From Salvelinus alpinus (Eukaryota > Chordata > Actinopteri > Salmoniformes > Salmonidae), in assembly GCF_045679555.1 (NCBI RefSeq), contig NC_092096.1, forward strand, positions 19,087,227 to 19,151,226: a stretch of 64,000 nt of DNA, written 5' to 3'. The notes below the pieces were generated by a model. It searched no databases. It saw only the letters and a program-made list of their open reading frames with translations, and had not been told where the DNA came from. Positions 58,680 through 64,000 of this stretch are shown here, piece by piece. The first letter of the stretch is position 1; every line of letters starts with the position of its first letter. The position numbers and the translations under genes were made by a program.

Positions 58680-59893
58680 TTCAGATAACTGATTTGGGAA
58701 AAAATAATATCAAAACTCTGTAGTGCGGTGGTTAGTCGTGGTGGTTAGTCGCGGGGTCACAGGCTTTGAACACCTAAATAGTAAGAATACGAGGTAGGCA
58801 TCTTATATTCCACTTCCCTTTATTGCCTCAATTCAAAAAACTTCTAAAACTGAATCTATGCCGTTATTTAGGAGGATGTGAGTGTGACAAAAGCTTATTA
58901 TGTCGCCTACTAAATTAAATGAATTATTAGAACCACAATGTGCAGATAGTGTGGTTTCACATAAAAATAAATCTAAATATTGTGCTTTTGCTGTGATTCG
59001 ACCCTGTCTTATCGTAAGTGTTCTATGGTTCCCAACCCTTCCTGCTGAGCTACTGTTCAATTGTAACTTTGAAGAAGAAAAAAATCTCACATTTTGCAAC
59101 ACACATTTCTGAAAAGCATGTGATCGAACAAAGCTTCGGACATCATTGATTACGGTGTAATATACGTTTTATACAAGCATCAGCTGTACTTTTGTATAGG
59201 ATCAGACTGCTTTGAAAATGTTACAAGCCTCGAAGCACCGGTGTCATTTGGTATGTAAATCTCTTCCCTACATTTAGTATGATGTATTACATTCGATTAC
59301 ATTATAAACGTGTCATAGCCTTCGTACAATATTATATGAATTAGAGAAGCTATAGTATCATATGTCTTACCTGGTCGTACAATGGCATACGAATTAGTTG
59401 AGCTAACTTATCATCTGTATTTGAGGAGCTATAGTATTATACGTCTTTCTCTGAGACCAGGTTGCTTGTTGCATCATACCAACAAAGGAGAATTATGGGG
59501 AGAATTTACATTGGGGGTTAGGAGAACTAACAACAAAGGTTAGGAGAATTGGGTTAAGGTTAGGCGAAGGGTTAGCTAAAATGCTACAGTTGTCCCCATC
59601 ACGACTCAAAGGCTATTGTGGAAATCTAAATCGTACCCTCAAATCTCACAACTCTGTTTTGGAAGATACTTTATGGCCAAAATGTACCAACCATTTTGAC
59701 ACTGGAATACATTTTTCGAACAAATATCGATGTCACAAATAACGTTTTCAATGAGAGACATTGGTTCTTGAGTTCAGTTCTGCTTTAAGAAGATGCATGT
59801 TAGAAATAGGCAGGGTTTATGACTATGGCTGTGCCAGCTAGTGACGACTGTCTAAAGGCTCTATAACCTCTGCTCATCTCTCCTTTCCTCCAG
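58680..59893 (+). other. ZNF5 intron, part shared with ZNF1
   Basis: Aligns in reverse with 7400-8640: GTGCGGTGGTTAGTCG, TTGCCTCAATTCAAAAAACT, AGCTATAGTATCATATGTCT and GGGTTAGCTAAAATGCTACA. Ends at the acceptor TCCTTTCCTCCAG. No gene seen. Confidence 0.6.
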
Positions 59894-61254
59894 ACTCCCT
59901 GCAGCTCTCAGTCTCTGAAGAGGAGGTTCTCCCTGAGCAGCAGCAGCACTGTGAGCAGGAGTGGAGCCCCAGTCTGGGGCAGGAGAACCCAGAGCTTCTA
60001 CAGATTCAGGAGGAACTCATGGCCACTCAGGAGGAAGAACAGCTTCAAGGGCTGGAGGCTGATATCAAATTTGCTCCTTCCTGTGTGAAACGTGAATGTG
60101 ATCAGGAGGACCCACTTCAGTCCTTGATTCTTCCCCAAACCCAGACTGTGGAGAACAGAGAGCGTGACCCTAAACAAGTGGATCTCACACCTTTTGTTAC
60201 TGTGACCCACGTTAAGGGCCTCAACATTCACTGTGACCCTCCAGATAATCAGAACAATGCCTCCAGCCACAGCTTAGCCGTAAACAGTGACCCAGTAGGA
60301 CTTGACAGCAGCCCACCGATGGATCCCAGCTCATCATTTGATCCCAGCTCATCATTGAATCCAAACCCATCAATGGGTGAACACCGTTATAAACCCAGCA
60401 CCACGTCTAGAAAAACTCGCCACTGTGGTGAAATGTTTGCTCTGAAACCTGACCTGCAGAGGCATGTGACTCTCTCCAAGAAGATACTCAGCGAATGCCG
60501 AGTCTGCAGAAAACGCTACAACTCCACCTGTAAACTGAAGGCCCATGTCCGCCTCTGTCACAGTGGGAAACCCTGCACTGTTTGTAGCAAGACCTTCAAA
60601 CTCAAAGGAGATCTGTCCAAGCACATGAGGATTCACACAGGGGAGAAACAGTTTAAGTGTGGCGACTGTGGGAAAGGGTTCAATCGTAAGGAACACGTAA
60701 CAGTGCACATGGTGACTCATACAGGAGAGAAACCATTTATCTGTGACGACTGTGGGAAAAGCTTCAGTCAGAAAGGGTCCCTAAAGAAGCATACACTGAC
60801 TCACACAGAAGAGAAACCATTTAGCTGTGGTGACTGTGGGAAAATGTTCAATCGCAAGGAACGCTTAACCATACACATGGTGACTCATGCAGGAGAGAAA
60901 CCATTTAGCTGTGATGCTTGTGGGAAAAGCTTCTGTCACAAGGCATCCCTAAAGAAGCATACACTGACTCACACAGGAGAGAAACTATTTAGCTGTGATG
61001 CTTGTGGGAAAAGCTTCTGTCACAAGGCATCCCTAAAGAAGCATACACTGACTCACACAGGAGAGAAACCATTTAGCTGTGCTGACTGTGGGAAAAGCTT
61101 CAATCAGAAGGGGAACCTAAGGAACCATCAACTGACTCACACAGAAGAGAAACCATTTAGCTGTGATGACTGTGGGAAAAGCTTCACTCAAAAGTCTAAT
61201 TTACTGACGCATGTGAAAAACATCCACAAAGGTGGCAAACAGGATGAAAACTGA
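59894..61254 (+). CDS. ZNF5 exon 2: C2H2 zinc-finger protein
   Basis: 508 aa with exon 1. An acidic N-terminal part starts DSLQLSVSEEEVLPEQQQHC, shorter than in the paralogs because KEEQ is missing near LLQIQEELMATQ. Finger 1 is a stump (RHCGEMFALKPDLQRH), as in ZNF3/4. Nine complete C2H2 fingers follow. The third finger reads KPCTVC where the others have KPYTCPVC, a six-base loss that keeps a CxxC. Fingers 7 and 8 are identical (CDACGKSFCHKASLKKHTLT), a recent internal duplication or conversion. The array ends [20 protein letters not shown]. No stop or shift; likely a functional nuclear DNA-binding protein. Confidence 0.9.
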
Positions 61255-63660
61255 AAGAAGATATTTAGTCACAAGATCAGGATGTGGACAATATTCTGAG
61301 TACACTTTCATAGACACAAATAGCTGGAATAAGTAAATTGAGTCAATAAGAGGATAGACAGATTAACTGATGACTAAATTAGCAGTGCAGATGGCACTAT
61401 TTTGTTAAGTGCAGAGATGTATTATAGGTATGAATGTGTAGGGGACTTCTGAAATTCTACAGATTTTGTGGCCCAGCAGGAAGATCAGCATATCCCAAAT
61501 CCAGAGGTTGTCAGTTCAAATCCCAGGTTGGGTCATATTGAAAAGTCTACTAGGTGATCATGTCAAATGTAATCATATTGTCATTGAGTACTCTTTTTTT
61601 TTTTTAACCATTTTTGCTAAACAGTGTATCACTAACCTTAACAGAATACATGGTCCCAAATAAAATACAATTGTATTGGTCACATACGCGTGTTTAGCAG
61701 AAGTTATTGTGGGTGTAGAGAAATGCTTGTGTTTCTTGCTCCAACAGTGCAGTAATATCTAACAATTCACAGTAATACACACAAACTTAAAAGTAAAAGA
61801 ATGGAATTTAGGAATATATAAATATTAAGATGATCAATGTGGCATGGACTAAAATACAGTAGAATAGAGTACATTATATACATATGAGATGAGTAAAGCA
61901 AAAATATGAAAACATTATTAAAGTGACTAGTGTTCCATTATGAAAGTGGCCAGTGAATTCAAGTCTATGTATGTAGGGCAGCAGCCTCTAAGGTTCAGGG
62001 TTACGTAACCGGGTGGAAACCGGCCAAGAGAACATTCTCATATGTGGGTGTAATACACTGTTAAAAGCACTGTTTGTGTGTGGGGGTGGCTGTCCCTAGC
62101 ATTGCCAAAAGACAAAGAGCTGTGACTGGATCAGTGGTTCACCCAGTCAGGGCCTTGATGGTTTTGGCAACAGTAACAAGGAGTGATGTGTAATACAACT
62201 AGGGTGCGCGTGTCCTGGTAATGGGGGTGGGGGGTTCTTTCTGTACATCAGGTGACGTCTCCAGGAACTAGACAAAAAAACTCTAGGGGACCATGACAGA
62301 ACATCCTGACTACTTTAGGCGACCATTTTGTGACGTCCCGGGAGGTCCTAAAGACTCATTATTGTTTACAGGGAAGTTATGTTATTCATTAAAAAAGTTG
62401 CTTATGACCTGATAACATAATAACCACCTGATAACATAATAACCACCTGATAACATAATAACCACCAGATAACATAATAACCACCAGATAACATAAAAAC
62501 CACCTGATAACATAATAACCACCAGATAACATAATAACCACCAGATAACAGAATAACCACCTGATAACATAATAACCACCTGATAACATAATAACCACCT
62601 GATAACATAATAACCACCTGATAACATAACCACCAGATAACATAATAACCACCAGATAACATAATAACCACAAGATAACATAAAAAACACCTGATAACAT
62701 AAAAACCCCCAGATAACATAATAACCACAAGATAACATAATAAGCACCAGATAACATAAAAACCACTGGAAAACATAATAATAAGATTGGTTAATAATCA
62801 CGTAAAGTGTTAACTCTGTGTGTGTGTGTGTGTATCAGAGAGTTTGTGTTGTGATTGGCAGTGGGTGGTGGAATGTGCATTAAATTCAGGGCAGTACTAC
62901 ATAAAACATTGATTTTGTTATGTTATTACATTATTCATAATGTAATTCACTGGTGAATGTAAACTTATTACATTTATTGGAAAAAGTTATTACGTTTACT
63001 GGCAAGTTATTACATTAACCAGGTTTATCACATAAAAACGTTAAGTTATTACAAATGGAAAATGTATTACATTTACCAGTGTTATTTCATTTACTGTTAC
63101 ATTAATTACTGAACTTAATTCATTAAGTTTTATCATAATTATTGATAGAAAAGATGTCAGCGGTATTTTGCGACGTGGGAACACTGACTGGATCAAGAGT
63201 ACCCCCCCCCCCCCCCCCCCCCAATTCTCCCAAGGTGTACCACGGAGCAAAGAGATGCTAGATAGTCTAGCTCAGGGATTGACCCTTTATAATATATATT
63301 TTTTACTTGTCGGGGTCTCAAGTTACTGTGGCGAGTTGGAATAGTACAAAACACAAGATGCAATTTTGTCGTTTGGTTGCGCATCAGCAGTTTTTCTGTT
63401 ATCTCTGATAACTGATAGTTACTCAATTAGCCCATGTCAGCTAACATTTGTTAGACTGGTAAATTAGTCTAGCGGCCAGCTATCTAAACTTGTAGTAATC
63501 ATAGTCCCTGTTAGTGAGCATTTCTCCTTTGCCAAGATAATCCATCCGTCTGACAGGTGTGGCATATCAAGAAGCTAATTAAACGTGGGGACAATAAAAG
63601 GCCACTCTAAAATGTTCATTTTTGTCACACAACACAATGCCACAGAAGTCTCAAGTTTTG
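61255..63660 (+). other. ZNF5 3' flank, diverged copy of unit flank
   Basis: Follows the order of 30654-33020: salmonid repeat (about 61660-61980), 19-bp array, short TG tract, poly-C run (63202-63222), reversed MITE and the beginning of Tc1-A. It carries scattered substitutions and small indels relative to units A/B, so it is older than their split. Homology ends at TCTCAAGTTTTGAG. Confidence 0.75.
62400..62775. repeat. 19-bp minisatellite downstream of ZNF5
   Basis: About 20 units of GATAACATAATAACCACCT type, including variants AACCACAAGATAACATAA and AACCCCCAGATAAC not seen in the other copies. The longest version in the window. Confidence 0.9.
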
Positions 63661-63688
63661 AGCTGCGCAATCTACCGAAGCGCAGCTC
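63659..63688. other. Short inverted repeat at homology end
   Basis: GAGCTGCGC and GCGCAGCTC flank CAATCTACCGAA, giving a 9-bp stem. It sits exactly where the shared ZNF flank/Tc1-A homology stops. Meaning unknown. Confidence 0.6.
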
Positions 63689-64000
63689 AGAGTAAATATT
63701 TATTCCATTTTCCTTTTTCAAATAGGTGGTTATTTAGAATGCATAAAATACTGTATTTACGATAGCATAGCTGCCTACGGCCCGATAGATACACAAAATC
63801 TTTTTGTTCCTCAGTCTTCCCGCTCTTTCATTCAAAACCCAACCCCCTTTCTTTGTGTAACCAGCCGTCATATCTGTTCCGTCCGCTAGGGCCGTTTTCC
63901 TTTATGACATAATTCGTAATCAATGTATGATCCATTCTGTGTAGATGTAATTCTGTGTGATTATTTAGGTATTTAGTAAATAAATAATTAAATAATTTTA
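63689..64000. other. Unassigned window end
   Basis: AT-rich, no convincing open frame or repeat recognised. Confidence 0.4.

Overview
The window looks like a gene-poor, repeat-rich piece of a salmonid fish genome (Oncorhynchus/Salmo/Salvelinus type). This is judged from recognised sequence only: several Tc1/mariner families, tRNA-derived SINEs with the tail TTAACTGACTTGCCTAGTTA, L2- and Tx1/L1-type LINEs, hAT MITEs, and C2H2 zinc-finger genes with the fish exon-1 module that starts MSKLQSF. No database search was possible.

Host genes. I find five two-exon C2H2 zinc-finger genes, here called ZNF1 to ZNF5. Each has a 166-base exon 1 (55 codons plus one base, donor ATAG|GTT) and a long exon 2 that starts at CAG|A(C/T)TCCCTGCAG. 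In all five the joined length is a multiple of three. ZNF1 is on the minus strand (exon 1 10992-11157, exon 2 6066-7396; 498 aa). ZNF2 to ZNF5 are on the plus strand: 19090-19255 + 29351-30519 (444 aa); 34223-34388 + 35721-37267 (570 aa); 40857-41022 + 42355-43901 (570 aa); 55021-55186 + 59894-61254 (508 aa). They probably encode nuclear DNA-binding proteins; their targets are unknown.

Layout. 1-780 is a fragment of an RNase H-bearing LINE, and 781-1670 a Tc1 remnant. 1846-3200 is a 45-bp minisatellite. 3529-5605 is a transposon-like block holding a 21/26-bp minisatellite. 6066-11230 is ZNF1, whose intron is full of old insertions. 11230-17930 is a composite LINE block (with a BEL/Pao fossil and a 30-bp minisatellite) lying between the ZNF1 start codon and its promoter. 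17931-19089 is an inverted pair of promoters with a hAT MITE at the centre, serving ZNF1 and ZNF2 head to head. 19090-30519 is ZNF2, whose 10-kb intron holds a Tc1 element split by a nearly whole Tx1/L1-type LINE, itself split by another Tc1. 31180-44423 is a young tandem duplication of about 6.6 kb carrying ZNF3 and ZNF4, followed by a third, partial unit to 46109. 46110-54000 is an insertion-rich gap with nested solo LTRs and an L2-type LINE with an 881-codon open frame. 54014-61254 is ZNF5 with its promoter. 61255-63660 is its 3' flank, a diverged copy of the flank seen after ZNF2 to ZNF4.

History (inference). The genes share a promoter, a Tc1 insertion just inside the intron, and 3' flanks, so they descend from one ancestor. 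ZNF1 and ZNF2 keep an intact first CxxC in the degenerate finger 1; ZNF3, 4 and 5 share a 9-base loss there. ZNF1 and ZNF2 each have a separate one-base loss near the end of the finger array. ZNF3 and ZNF4 differ at only five coding bases. The overall picture is a zinc-finger cluster growing by tandem and inverted duplication among mobile elements.
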